From contig PAZF01000027.1 in assembly GCA_002715505.1 (NCBI GenBank), positions 1-56,730 on the forward strand: DNA of 56,730 nt, written 5' to 3'. Shown here piece by piece: positions 17,196 through 25,676 of this stretch. The position numbers were made by a program, and so were the translations under genes. Each line of letters begins with the position of its first letter. The stretch's first letter is position 1. The notes beneath the pieces are model-generated. The model did no database searches, was not told the origin of the DNA, and saw nothing but the letters and a program-made list of their open reading frames with translations. This DNA comes from Candidatus Pelagibacterales bacterium (GTDB lineage Bacteria; Pseudomonadota; Alphaproteobacteria; TMED109).

Positions 17196-17274
17196 AATTG
17201 TATAAATATTAAGATAATATAATTACCCTATTCTTATTATTGAATGATATGAGCCATTTAAGTATTAACTTAAT

Positions 17275-17299
17275 CCTCTCTAGCAAATAGTTTGAGAGG
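17275..17299. terminator. Hairpin downstream of the Cys-rich gene
   Basis: CCTCTC (17275-17280) and GAGAGG (17294-17299) form a six-base-pair stem with a 13-base loop. It lies 17 bp beyond the stop of the Cys-rich gene on the minus strand. No strong T tract follows on either strand, so termination is only a possibility. Apart from the repeats, this hairpin is the only structure seen in the 301-bp gap 17015-17315. Confidence 0.3.
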
Positions 17300-17315
17300 G
17301 TATCAAATCTTCTTT

Positions 17316-17468
17316 TTATTCTGTACAACAGTCAACTGAGTCACTGCAACAACCATCACGGCAACAACTGTTACTACACTCTCCAGTATTGCAACCTTCA
17401 CTGCAACATCCGTCTGCACAACATGTTTTTTTGCAGCAAGTTTCTGCATTATCTATCTGTATAATCAT
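17316..17468 (-). CDS. Cysteine-rich mini-protein, 50 aa, metallothionein-like
   Basis: The frame from ATG (17466-17468) to TAA (17316-17318) encodes 50 residues with 14 cysteines. An AGAGG ribosome binding site ends five bases before the ATG, and a TATAAT box lies further up. Cysteines sit at 11,12,16,17,21,22,26,31,35,36,40,41,47,48. Positions 11, 16, 21, 26, 31, 36 and 41 form an exact five-residue period (core CCKKTCCADGCCSEGC). The spacers are small polar or acidic residues (Asp, Gly, Ser, Glu, Asn). There is no signal peptide, so it is cytosolic. Density and spacing suggest metal-thiolate binding, but CC doublets differ from the CxC pattern of known bacterial metallothioneins. A modified-peptide precursor is an alternative. 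It lies just outside the guaA segment. Confidence 0.7.
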   Translation of the reverse strand: MIIQIDNAETCCKKTCCADGCCSEGCNTGECSNSCCRDGCCSDSVDCCTE

Positions 17469-17488
17469 CTAAACCTCTATTTTTTTTA

Positions 17489-17494
17489 ATTATA
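17489..17494 (-). promoter_or_regulatory. -10 box for the Cys-rich gene
   Basis: Read on the minus strand, TGTATAAT contains a perfect TATAAT (17489-17494), about 20 bases before the ATG. The -35 region (ATATTA near 17512-17517) is weak. With this spacing the untranslated leader would be short and include the AGAGG site. Confidence 0.4.
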
Positions 17495-17619
17495 CATTTT
17501 ATAAAAATAAATAATATCTATATGCATCATTATAAAAACTAATTTCTAGACTTCTTTTAAGTATAAAAACCTTTTCAGCAAGACTATTATTAATATTGAA
17601 TATATTGAAAATAAATTTT

Positions 17620-19629
17620 CTAAACTTTCAAAGGTGTTATCATATTTGGATATGTATGAAATTCGTTAAGGGTATTCCACCTATCTATCATTCTAGAGCG
17701 AAGATATAAAAAGTGACCAGACTTCACAAATTGAGTTTCACTTATATTAACCTTTAAGGCAATTTTTTTTTCAAAATCAAACATCTTTTCTATTTCAGGA
17801 CGAATTATTTGTAAATCTTTTAAAAATTTCTTTTTATTTTCCTCAACATATCGAAATCTTACATTAAAAGGATAGAATAGTGTATCTAGAATAAAACGAT
17901 CATTTAAGCTAAATATATTATCTATCTTAGACTTTGGCATATTTCCAAATGCAGGCATATTAGGACTACTATTATCACCCCACCAAATTTTATTCTGAGC
18001 AGTCATTTTATATAAGCATTTTTTATTTTCAATACCGATCCAATCACAAAGTTTCAAAATAGTTTTTTTTGGTTTGCTTTTAATATCCTCCAAACGAACA
18101 CCAATAGAGTTTCTATTTCTAAAAACAATATTATCAATTTCAAAAAGCATTGTTTGAATTTTCATTACTATTTCATTGTAATTATTATCTTTATAGGAAT
18201 TGGCTATCCAGGATGCACAGCTTTCTACCGGATTACGTACCATCATCAACCAGTTAGAATCAGGAGAATAATTAAGGAAGTTTAGCATTGCATATGTGTC
18301 TGGAGCATGAATATGATAGAATATTATATCTTTATCTTTAGTATTACCTAGAGTTCTTTCATATGCTACGTGAACCATTTTAAAAAAAATAAATTGGTTT
18401 ATTTCGTTATGTTGATCCATCAAATATTTAAGTTCTTTTCTAAATAAATTTTTATCAATATAAAGATACTCGTTTTTATTTTTTCCTAGATTAGTCATGC
18501 CTTCCTTGACTCCTAAATATTCAATATTTTCCATATTTTTTGAAGGAACTGCATCTGGAGACCTAGAATCAAAAAAAACTGGATAACTTGATATAAATTT
18601 ATCTATTACTTGTTCCCGGCCTCCTTCTATGATTTTTTCCCAAACACTTCCATCAAAATATTGACTGAAATAGATGCTAGGAATTGTAGAGATTTTTGAA
18701 TGACTGTCTATAAGACTATGTAATAGACCAGTTCCACTTCTACCGAAGTGGATTAAAGAAATAATTTTTTCTGGCAACGATATTTGAATATTTTTTTTAT
18801 TTTCATTTTTTTTTATATTTTTAATATTTAATTTAGTTGTTTTATTAACTTGTTTTATTGCCTTATCAAAAAAAACTTTTTTATTTTTTTTTCCTTCATT
18901 TAATTTATAATCTAAGATTAAAAATCTTAAAGCATTTAGCTTAATAGATGTCTGTTTAAAATTTTTATAATTGTATTCTTTTTCATAATTACTTAGAGAA
19001 CTAATTATTTTCAATGGAAAATAAATATTGTTCCATGCCTTTGTATAATGAGGGTTAATTTTAATTGCTGTTAAAAAACTATTTATAGACTCTCTTAATC
19101 TACCTTTTTCTAAAAGAGTATTTGCTAAATTACCGTGATAATTAAAGTTTTCTGGCTTTAAAGAGATCGCTTTTTTATAATTAATAATTGATTCTTCTAA
19201 TTTACCTAGTTTTTTTTGTACTAGGCCTAAGTTAAAATATCCATCTACGTTATTATTATCTAGCTTTACAGAGAAATTAAGCGAGCTTTCTGCTTCCATT
19301 AATTTATCAAGATCTAATAAAATTACACCTAGATTATTGTAGGCTTCAGCATCATTAGGTGCTAACTTGATGGCTTTTAAATTAGCATTTAAAGATTCCA
19401 TCTTCTTTCCTGTTTTTAGATATATACTTCCTAATAATTTCCATACAAATTGATTAGAAGAAAATTTTTCTATTATTGATAAAGCTATATTTTCAGCTTT
19501 TTTATATTCGCCTCGAGTGTAATATGCTATCAAAGGTTTTATTTTTTGCTGAGATAATTCTATATTATTAATGTGTTCTAATTTACTCTTGATAGTATTT
19601 CTTTCTTTTTCCAATTTAATTTTTCTCAT
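17620..19629 (-). CDS. TPR-sulfotransferase fusion protein
   Basis: The 669-residue protein has about five tetratricopeptide repeats (roughly 28-200; for example AEAYNNLGVILLDLDKLMEAE and DGYFNLGLVQKKLGKLEESI) joined to a sulfotransferase domain (about 288-560). The PAPS 5'-phosphosulfate loop is HFGRSGTGLLHSLIDSH (294-310) and the 3'-phosphate motif is MMVRNPVESCASW (about 462-474). It would transfer sulfate from PAPS to an unknown acceptor, perhaps a surface glycan, lipid or protein presented by the TPRs. No signal peptide is seen, so the enzyme is probably cytosolic. No PAPS-synthesis genes are nearby. The fusion type occurs in marine bacteria; acceptor and role are unknown. It is upstream of and codirectional with the Cys-rich gene. 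Confidence 0.82.
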   Translation of the reverse strand: MRKIKLEKERNTIKSKLEHINNIELSQQKIKPLIAYYTRGEYKKAENIALSIIEKFSSNQFVWKLLGSIYLKTGKKMESLNANLKAIKLAPNDAEAYNNLGVILLDLDKLMEAESSLNFSVKLDNNNVDGYFNLGLVQKKLGKLEESIINYKKAISLKPENFNYHGNLANTLLEKGRLRESINSFLTAIKINPHYTKAWNNIYFPLKIISSLSNYEKEYNYKNFKQTSIKLNALRFLILDYKLNEGKKNKKVFFDKAIKQVNKTTKLNIKNIKKNENKKNIQISLPEKIISLIHFGRSGTGLLHSLIDSHSKISTIPSIYFSQYFDGSVWEKIIEGGREQVIDKFISSYPVFFDSRSPDAVPSKNMENIEYLGVKEGMTNLGKNKNEYLYIDKNLFRKELKYLMDQHNEINQFIFFKMVHVAYERTLGNTKDKDIIFYHIHAPDTYAMLNFLNYSPDSNWLMMVRNPVESCASWIANSYKDNNYNEIVMKIQTMLFEIDNIVFRNRNSIGVRLEDIKSKPKKTILKLCDWIGIENKKCLYKMTAQNKIWWGDNSSPNMPAFGNMPKSKIDNIFSLNDRFILDTLFYPFNVRFRYVEENKKKFLKDLQIIRPEIEKMFDFEKKIALKVNISETQFVKSGHFLYLRSRMIDRWNTLNEFHTYPNMITPLKV

Positions 19630-19904
19630 TAAGATAGATTAAGAAGTAGCATTGATTTGATTTTTTAACAGGACTACAGGGTGTATTTTTTTTAGATTTA
19701 GTGCATTTATGCATAAAAAATTCCTTAAAAATAGATAAAAGTGATGAGCAACAAATATGCCAAATTTAGAGATAGAGCAAACAAAACAAAGTTTAATAAG
19801 ATATTTACTAAATAAATACTCTTTTGCTATTATAGTTAATTAAAAAGTATTTTTAAAAGAGAAATTTGAGGAGTTTTAATTTTTTAATTAATTTACTAAA
19901 TATT

Positions 19905-20171
19905 ATGAAAAAAAGCACAGACTCATTTGAAAAACTAGATAAAAGTATTACAAAATTAAATAATCATAATTTTCTTAAAATTCATAGCTCATTTTGGAAA
20001 ATTATATTAGTAAGCCTATTTAGAGGTTTGGCATCAGGCTTAGGTTGGGTTTTAGGAGCTACAATATTAGTTTCCTTGTTTACCTACGCTTTATCACAGA
20101 TTGAATTCATTCCTATTTTAGGTGAATGGGTGTCTAGATTAATTAAAGAAATAGAAGCATTTGATAGATAA
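19905..20171 (+). CDS. DUF5665-family small membrane protein
   Basis: The protein has a soluble N-terminal part, then one long hydrophobic segment (GLASGLGWVLGATILVSLFTYALSQ), followed by IPILGEWVSRLI. This RGLASGLGWVLGAT...LGEWVS pattern is that of DUF5665, single-pass proteins of unknown function. From the ATG at 19905 it has 88 residues. A TTG at 19866 would add 13 residues and has a weak upstream purine run, but the family begins close to the ATG, so I prefer that. It opens a small forward group with the DUF3147 and YgjP genes. The 275 bp upstream hold only very short frames. Confidence 0.7.
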   Translation: MKKSTDSFEKLDKSITKLNNHNFLKIHSSFWKIILVSLFRGLASGLGWVLGATILVSLFTYALSQIEFIPILGEWVSRLIKEIEAFDR

Positions 20172-20235
20172 AAAATTAAAAAGTAGTTTTGAATATGCTA
20201 AAATAAATACAAAACTTTTAACAGTTAAGTAGTAA

Positions 20236-20577
20236 ATGACATTTTATATCTTTAAAATTTTATTCACAGTTATTTTAATTTTTATTATCACGGAAATATC
20301 AAAGATTAGTGGAAAGTTAGGAGGAATTATTACTGCAATGCCACTAACAACATTATTAGTTATTTTCTGGCTTTATTATGAAAAAGTTCCTAATTCTGAA
20401 ATATCTGATTATGTTAAAAATACATTATATTTTATCTTGCCAACTATTCCTATGTTTGTGATTTTTCCTTTTTTAATAGCACGTTTTGGATTTTTTATTT
20501 CTATTTCTTTAAGCATATTTTCAGTGGCTATTTTTGTTATCATTACTAATTTTCTTTTAAAGTACTTTAATGTTTAA
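20236..20577 (+). CDS. DUF3147-family membrane protein
   Basis: The 113-residue integral membrane protein has four hydrophobic helices (about 4-22, 32-47, 62-83, 86-108). The family-typical SGKLGGIITAMPLTTLLVIFWLYYE (about 24-48) and the ILPTIPMFVIFPFLI helix assign it to DUF3147. Function is unknown. It overlaps the following YgjP-like peptidase gene by 8 bp, so the two are cotranslated, a pairing that may be chance. Confidence 0.72.
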   Translation: MTFYIFKILFTVILIFIITEISKISGKLGGIITAMPLTTLLVIFWLYYEKVPNSEISDYVKNTLYFILPTIPMFVIFPFLIARFGFFISISLSIFSVAIFVIITNFLLKYFNV

Positions 20578-21259
20578 AAATAAAAAATTGGACTTTTTAG
20601 ATAAAGTAATAATCAAAAGAACTAATCGGAAAAAAACAATTTCTATTTATGTTAAGGAAGAATATATAATAATTTTATCTCCTAAACTTGTTAGTGAAAA
20701 ATATTTATACAAAATTTTATTAAAAAAGCAGGAATGGATTACTAAAAAATTATGTGAGCAAAGGAAAAGATCTAAAATATTGAAAATCAGATATATAAAT
20801 GGAGGAGTTTTAACGAAATATGGAGAAAAAAAAATATTAATATTTAAAAAATCTTCTTTAGATTTTGTAAAAGAGAATAAAAATTCTATAGAAGTTTATT
20901 GCCCATCAGAAATGGATATTAAAAATAAACTAGAATATTGGCTTAAGACTGATTTAGAAATCTATTTAGATAAAAAACTAAAAGTTTTTAAGAAATTAAT
21001 GAGAGTAGATTATGATAGCTTTTACATAAAGTCTTTTAAAAGAAGATTGGGATCCTGTTCATATAGTAGAAAATTAAGCTTTAATTGGAAAATAGTGATG
21101 ATGCCAAGAATAGTAATTGATTACATTATTATACACGAGTTAAGTCATTTAAAACATTTTAATCACTCTAAAGAATTTTGGGAATTAGTTGAAAGGTTTT
21201 GTCCTGATTTTAAAGAGCATAAAAATTGGATAAAAAAAAATCAAAATCTGATAATTTAA
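20570..21259 (+). CDS. YgjP-like zinc metallopeptidase (DUF45/M48 type)
   Basis: The 229-residue protein matches YgjP/DUF45. It has a basic N-terminal region with RKKTISIYVKEEYIIILSP (about 20-38), the KSFKRRLGSCSYSRKLSFNWKIVMMP segment (about 154-179), and the zinc site HELSHLKHFNHSKEFW. There His189, Glu190 and His193 form the HExxH motif and His199 is the likely third ligand. These SprT/WSS1-like enzymes are predicted cytosolic peptidases; the E. coli substrate is not established. It converges on an aldo/keto reductase gene with 3 bp between stops. Confidence 0.85.
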   Translation: MFKNKKLDFLDKVIIKRTNRKKTISIYVKEEYIIILSPKLVSEKYLYKILLKKQEWITKKLCEQRKRSKILKIRYINGGVLTKYGEKKILIFKKSSLDFVKENKNSIEVYCPSEMDIKNKLEYWLKTDLEIYLDKKLKVFKKLMRVDYDSFYIKSFKRRLGSCSYSRKLSFNWKIVMMPRIVIDYIIIHELSHLKHFNHSKEFWELVERFCPDFKEHKNWIKKNQNLII

Positions 21260-21262
21260 ACT

Positions 21263-22174
21263 TTAAGTATTAATAATTTCAAGCATAAGTTTTTTACGTT
21301 CTTTTAAACTAGGAATAATGCCATAAAGTGCTGTCATATTTTCTTTCATATGATCAACGCGAGAAGTTGCCGGTATAGCGCAAGTTATATTAGGATGTGA
21401 GGTAATAAATTTTAAAAAATATTCAGCCCAGCTTTTTATGCCCAAATTTATAGCAATTTTATTTAATTTTTTATTCTTTACGTGATCAAACAACTTACCT
21501 CCTTGGAAAGGTCTATTAGCAATTACAGCTATATTTTTTTCCTTTGCTAAAGGCAACAAATATTTCTCAGCTTCATTATCTACAATGTTATAGGTAAGTT
21601 GTATGAAGTCTATTTCATATTTATTAATTATATCTTTTAGCTTTTTATGCCTAGATCCATGAGATGTAGTTACACCAACATATTTAAGTAAACCATCATT
21701 TTTTAATTGAAATAAGGTTTCCAAATGACTTTCGTAATTTAAGAGATTATGAACCTGAATTAAATCAAATTTATTGATTTTCCAATATTTTTTAGAATTT
21801 ACTAACTGCTTCATACCATGCTTTTTATTTGGCGTCCAAATTTTAGTTGCTGAGAATAGATTTTTTGAATTACTACTAAGACTTAATGCTTTTCCAATAA
21901 CTTTTTCTGAGGTTCCATACATTGGAGACGAGTCAATCATTTGCCCCCCATATTTAAAAAAAAGATTTAAAATTTCAGACCTTTGTTTGAGTTTTTTGGA
22001 ATTAAACCCTATATCAAAAGTTAACCAGGTACCCATACCTATGGTTGATATATATTCTCCTGAAGAAGGTATTTTCTTTTTGAAAATAATATTTTCTTTT
22101 TTCTCTTTAGAAAAAGCTGAAATATTTGCAAATAAGGATGCAAGAAATGTTTTAATAAATAATCTTCTATTCAT
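21263..22174 (-). CDS. Tat-exported aldo/keto reductase
   Basis: The 303-residue protein starts with a twin-arginine type signal (NRRLFIKTFLASLFANISAFS) and continues as an aldo/keto reductase barrel. It has GMGTWLTFD near the N-terminus, MIDSSPMYGTSEKVIG (catalytic Asp and Tyr), FSATKIW (Lys) and LIQVHNLL (His), completing the tetrad. The C-terminal NAD(P) region contains CAIPATSRVDH. I use the ATG at 22174; an upstream TTG would add four residues. Export of an NADPH-type enzyme by Tat implies folding and cofactor loading before transport. Substrate unknown. Divergent from a methyltransferase gene. Confidence 0.85.
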   Translation of the reverse strand: MNRRLFIKTFLASLFANISAFSKEKKENIIFKKKIPSSGEYISTIGMGTWLTFDIGFNSKKLKQRSEILNLFFKYGGQMIDSSPMYGTSEKVIGKALSLSSNSKNLFSATKIWTPNKKHGMKQLVNSKKYWKINKFDLIQVHNLLNYESHLETLFQLKNDGLLKYVGVTTSHGSRHKKLKDIINKYEIDFIQLTYNIVDNEAEKYLLPLAKEKNIAVIANRPFQGGKLFDHVKNKKLNKIAINLGIKSWAEYFLKFITSHPNITCAIPATSRVDHMKENMTALYGIIPSLKERKKLMLEIINT

Positions 22175-22243
22175 TTTAATTATCAATATAAATTTTTATA
22201 ATTATAATATAAATTAATAAATCTAAAATTTTAAGAGAAAAAA

Positions 22244-23074
22244 TTGGAAGTTTTAAATAATATAAAAAGTTTAAAGATTAAAAATATTCCTGATCTAGAA
22301 GGATGGATAGGAGATGCAAAGTTTGGAATTAATCAATTATCTCAGTATTTCCATAAAAAAAATAAATTTGAAATATTAGAGATAGGTTGTGGTATAGGAC
22401 TATTATTAGCTTCTTTGAAAGAAAAGTTTCCGAGCCTCTCAGTTGAAGGAATTGAGCCTTATAAAGGTGGATTTGGAAGACTTAAAATAGCGAAAAAAAT
22501 AATACCTAAAAATATAAATATTAATTATTTAAATTTTGAAAATTTTAATCCAAAAAAAAAATATGATATTATTTATTCGGTAAATGTTTTTGAGCACTTA
22601 TTAGACTGGAAATTATATTTAAAAAAAACAGAGGAATGGTTGAAACCTGGAGGTATAAATATAATTCTATGTCCAAATTATTCATTTCCTTACGAATCTC
22701 ACTTTAATATACCTGTAATTTTAAATAAGAGAATTACTTATTTTTTTTTTAAAAATAAAATAAATAAATTTGAAAGAAAAAATAAAGCATTAGGTTTATG
22801 GAAATCTTTAAATTTTATTAAAATGAGGAATGTTAGAAAATATTGCGAAAATAATGACTTAAACTTTAAATACTGTAATCAAATTTTTACAGATATGGTT
22901 AGGCGATTAGATGAAGATTTAGAGTTTAAGAAAAGACAAAACTTTATAGGAGCATGTGCAAAAAAACTAAAAAGTATTGGTTTTATAAATCTATTAAATA
23001 ATAATATTTTTTATTCCTTACATCCATACATGAAGATAGAAATAACTAAAAAGAAGACTAATGAAAAAAATTGA
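22244..23074 (+). CDS. Class I SAM-dependent methyltransferase
   Basis: The 276-residue protein has SAM motif I ILEIGCGIGLLLASL (about 44-58), the acidic end of strand 2 in VEGIEPYKGG, the motif IYSVNVFEHLLDW (about 105-117) and motif III WLKPGGINIILCPNY (about 128-142). The type is Methyltransf_11/23, small-molecule or lipid methyltransferases. The Lys-rich C-terminal half (about 150-276) is specific to this protein and would define the substrate, which I cannot name. The start is TTG at 22244 after a GAGA-rich stretch. It overlaps the next gene by 14 bp, so the two are coupled. Confidence 0.8.
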   Translation: MEVLNNIKSLKIKNIPDLEGWIGDAKFGINQLSQYFHKKNKFEILEIGCGIGLLLASLKEKFPSLSVEGIEPYKGGFGRLKIAKKIIPKNININYLNFENFNPKKKYDIIYSVNVFEHLLDWKLYLKKTEEWLKPGGINIILCPNYSFPYESHFNIPVILNKRITYFFFKNKINKFERKNKALGLWKSLNFIKMRNVRKYCENNDLNFKYCNQIFTDMVRRLDEDLEFKKRQNFIGACAKKLKSIGFINLLNNNIFYSLHPYMKIEITKKKTNEKN

Positions 23075-23660
23075 TTTCTGGTTTTCAGTTGGAAGCACTT
23101 ACACCTTTCTTACTATAATGAGAGTCACTCCACTTATAAAAAAATACGACTTAAGTTTAAATTTTTATCCTTTTAACCTAAGAAAAATTATGACAAACAT
23201 GCAAAACTTTCCTTTTTCATCTGAAAAAAAGATTAAGTTACAATATATGTGGAGAGATATTGAAAGAAGGTCTGAAAATTATAAAATTGGAAAAATAAAA
23301 AAAAATATTAACTTTCCTATTAAAAATAGTGATACTGCCAATAAAGTTGCCATTTTAGCTAAAAAAAATAATTTTTTATTAGAATATTTAATAACAACAT
23401 ACAAACTCTGGTTCTTTGAAAATATTGAGCCTGGTAGTGTCGCAAGTCTACAAATAACTTTTAATAACCTTAATAAGAATTTAAAAAAATATCTTTCTCT
23501 TTTAAAGAAAGATAATATTGATGAAATTTATAAAGAAAATACTTCTTTAGCAATTAAGAAAGGAATTTTTGGAAGCCCAACATTCCTAGTAAATGAAGAG
23601 GTTTTTTTTGGAGATGATAGACTTGATGATGCAATTCTATTCGCAAAAAAAACTAATTAA
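23061..23660 (+). CDS. 2-hydroxychromene-2-carboxylate isomerase-like (DsbA fold)
   Basis: The 199-residue thioredoxin/DsbA-fold protein has the HCCA-isomerase/kappa-GST pattern. The N-terminal FWFSVGSTYTFL carries a Ser in place of the CXXC motif, and PFNLRKIM follows. The C-terminal segment GIFGSPTFLVNEEVFFGDDRLDDA has the family cis-Pro and the FxGxDRL glutathione-site signature. Members isomerise aromatic breakdown intermediates with glutathione, but many copies are unassigned. It overlaps the methyltransferase gene by 14 bp and lies upstream of a flavoprotein/Fe-S pair. A catabolic role is plausible and unproven. Confidence 0.82.
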   Translation: MKKIDFWFSVGSTYTFLTIMRVTPLIKKYDLSLNFYPFNLRKIMTNMQNFPFSSEKKIKLQYMWRDIERRSENYKIGKIKKNINFPIKNSDTANKVAILAKKNNFLLEYLITTYKLWFFENIEPGSVASLQITFNNLNKNLKKYLSLLKKDNIDEIYKENTSLAIKKGIFGSPTFLVNEEVFFGDDRLDDAILFAKKTN

Positions 23661-23723
23661 TATAAACTTAAAGGGCTATAATTTTAATTTGAAGTAAATA
23701 ATTAAGTATTTTATTATAATCAA

Positions 23724-25673
23724 ATGATTAATAAAGAAAAAATTAAAAAACTTGAGTGTGATGTAATTGTCGTTGGATCAGGCGGAAGTGGAAGTTCAGC
23801 AGCACAGGCAGTTGCTGAGTCGGGCCTAAATGTTATTGTTATTTCCAAAGACCCTTTGGCATCTTCAGATACTAAAATATGTGAAGGTGTAATGACTGTG
23901 AGAGAGGCAGGAGACGAAAATGATAGTGAAGAGGAATTAGCAAATAATATAAAATTAGCAGGAGGAGATTTACCGGATAAAAAAATTACAGAGGCATTCG
24001 CTAAAGATAGCAAAATAGCATATGATAGGTTAAGAGAAAATGGCCTTAGACCTAGTATAAATAAAATAAGAAGTACTCCTAAAACTTTAGCAATTGCAAT
24101 GGGTGGACATAACAGGTCTCGCTCAGTTGGTCACAAAAACAGTGGGCTTTCTTTTGGTCACGTTAATTGGGACACTATAATAAAGTTTAAAAATATTGAG
24201 TATTATGAAGATTGCTGGTTTTTAGACATAGTAAAAAATACAAGCGATGAAAGTGTAGTTGGAGGTGTAGCTTATGATGCATGCAATGGAAAACTTCTTT
24301 CAATAAAAGCAAAGGCAGTAATTATAGCAGCAGGTGGCTTATCTACTTTATTTTTTCCTAAAACAGATACTATGAGAGGAAATACAGGGGACAGTTATGC
24401 CATTGGGATTAGAGCGGGTGCAGCTTTGGTTGATATGGAACAAATACAGTTTTTACCTTTTTGTTTGGCTTCACCTCCCTCTTATGAGGGCTTGTTGGCT
24501 GGAGAACCAGCTACAGGAAGTTTTTTAGGCGTTATCAGAGATAAATATAATAAAGTAATATTAGATAGTGTTTATTTAAGAACTAGAGCCGAATGTTCTG
24601 AGGCTATAATGAGAGCTGTAGCAGATGGAAGGGGAAGCCCAAATGGAGGTGCATTTCTAGATATGACAGCAAATAAAAAAGCTAAAAGATCAGGCAAGTT
24701 TTTTATGGAATATCTTAAATCTGCTTTACCAACAGCCTATAATAATGCAAGACAGGCATTAGGAAAAGAGGCTGGAAAAGCAGAAGTTCCTTGGGAAGTT
24801 AGACCTAGCGCGCATTATATGATGGGAGGCATAAAAGTAGATGAATATGGAAAAGCTTTATCTTTTAGTACAAAGCTAAATAAGATAAAAAATATAAAAG
24901 GTTTTTATGCTGCAGGGCAAGCAATGGGTGGTTTATTTGGTTCAAATAGATTGGGATCCACTTCATTGACTGAAGTAGCAGTTTTTGGTTATAGAGCTGG
25001 TAATGACGCTGCTAAACATGTTAAGAAAAATAAAAGCAAAATAGATGATAGTTATTTTGAAAGTCATCATCGAAATTTTTTTAAACTATTCAATGATGAT
25101 GGTAAATTTAAAGCTTATAATCTCAAACTAGATTTACAAAGAAAGTCATGGAAATATATTGGTGCAGCAAGAAATAAAAAAGATTTACTCGCAATGCAAA
25201 ACTATTTAAATGAATTAGATGAAAAAGTGAAAAATATTCTAGTTAAGGAAGATATGTCCTGGAATCAGCAATTGATAGAAAAAATTGAACTTCAGAATAT
25301 GATTTTATCTGCTAAAGCAGTTACTTTAGCTTCAATCAATAGAGATTTTAGTTTAGGAGGACATGTAAGGTTGGATGGTAAAAGGAAAAAAATATTTTCT
25401 AAACCTTTTTCAACATTAATCTTAATGGAGGCTTATAATAAATTAAAAATAGAAAAAATAGAAAGAGAAAGGACTAATTTTAAAACTGTTTTAAAATATA
25501 AAATTAATGAGTTATATAGACTATATATTGCAAAGTTTATAAGAATTCTTCCTGACTTTTTAAAGGACAGAATTATAGAAGGTAAGTATAAAAAAATACT
25601 TGGTTCTAAAGCTAAATTAATAGAAATTCAAGCCGGTAGTTTAGAGGCAGCTCCAGCAGAAATAAATAGGTGA
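23724..25673 (+). CDS. FAD-dependent oxidoreductase, SdhA/FrdA-like
   Basis: The 649-residue flavoprotein belongs to the succinate dehydrogenase/fumarate reductase/L-aspartate oxidase superfamily. The FAD-binding Rossmann motif is CDVIVVGSGGSGSSAAQA (about 12-29), AKAVIIAAGGLSTLF completes the FAD site, the active-site region RPSAHYMMGGI is kept, and GSNRLGSTSLTEVAVFG is the second FAD signature. Where SdhA has the FAD-linking His (SHT), this protein has SSDTKI, so FAD is probably non-covalent. It is longer than SdhA at the C-terminus. The GTG start of the Fe-S subunit follows 3 bp after the stop. There is no membrane anchor gene, so it is unlikely to be the respiratory complex II. Substrate unknown. 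Confidence 0.85.
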   Translation: MINKEKIKKLECDVIVVGSGGSGSSAAQAVAESGLNVIVISKDPLASSDTKICEGVMTVREAGDENDSEEELANNIKLAGGDLPDKKITEAFAKDSKIAYDRLRENGLRPSINKIRSTPKTLAIAMGGHNRSRSVGHKNSGLSFGHVNWDTIIKFKNIEYYEDCWFLDIVKNTSDESVVGGVAYDACNGKLLSIKAKAVIIAAGGLSTLFFPKTDTMRGNTGDSYAIGIRAGAALVDMEQIQFLPFCLASPPSYEGLLAGEPATGSFLGVIRDKYNKVILDSVYLRTRAECSEAIMRAVADGRGSPNGGAFLDMTANKKAKRSGKFFMEYLKSALPTAYNNARQALGKEAGKAEVPWEVRPSAHYMMGGIKVDEYGKALSFSTKLNKIKNIKGFYAAGQAMGGLFGSNRLGSTSLTEVAVFGYRAGNDAAKHVKKNKSKIDDSYFESHHRNFFKLFNDDGKFKAYNLKLDLQRKSWKYIGAARNKKDLLAMQNYLNELDEKVKNILVKEDMSWNQQLIEKIELQNMILSAKAVTLASINRDFSLGGHVRLDGKRKKIFSKPFSTLILMEAYNKLKIEKIERERTNFKTVLKYKINELYRLYIAKFIRILPDFLKDRIIEGKYKKILGSKAKLIEIQAGSLEAAPAEINR

Positions 25674-25676
25674 TGA

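Noticed and set aside
19744-19815. Tiny frames (23 and 28 codons) before the DUF5665 gene
   Set aside because: They overlap each other in different frames, have no clear ribosome binding site, and are of a length expected by chance in AT-rich DNA.
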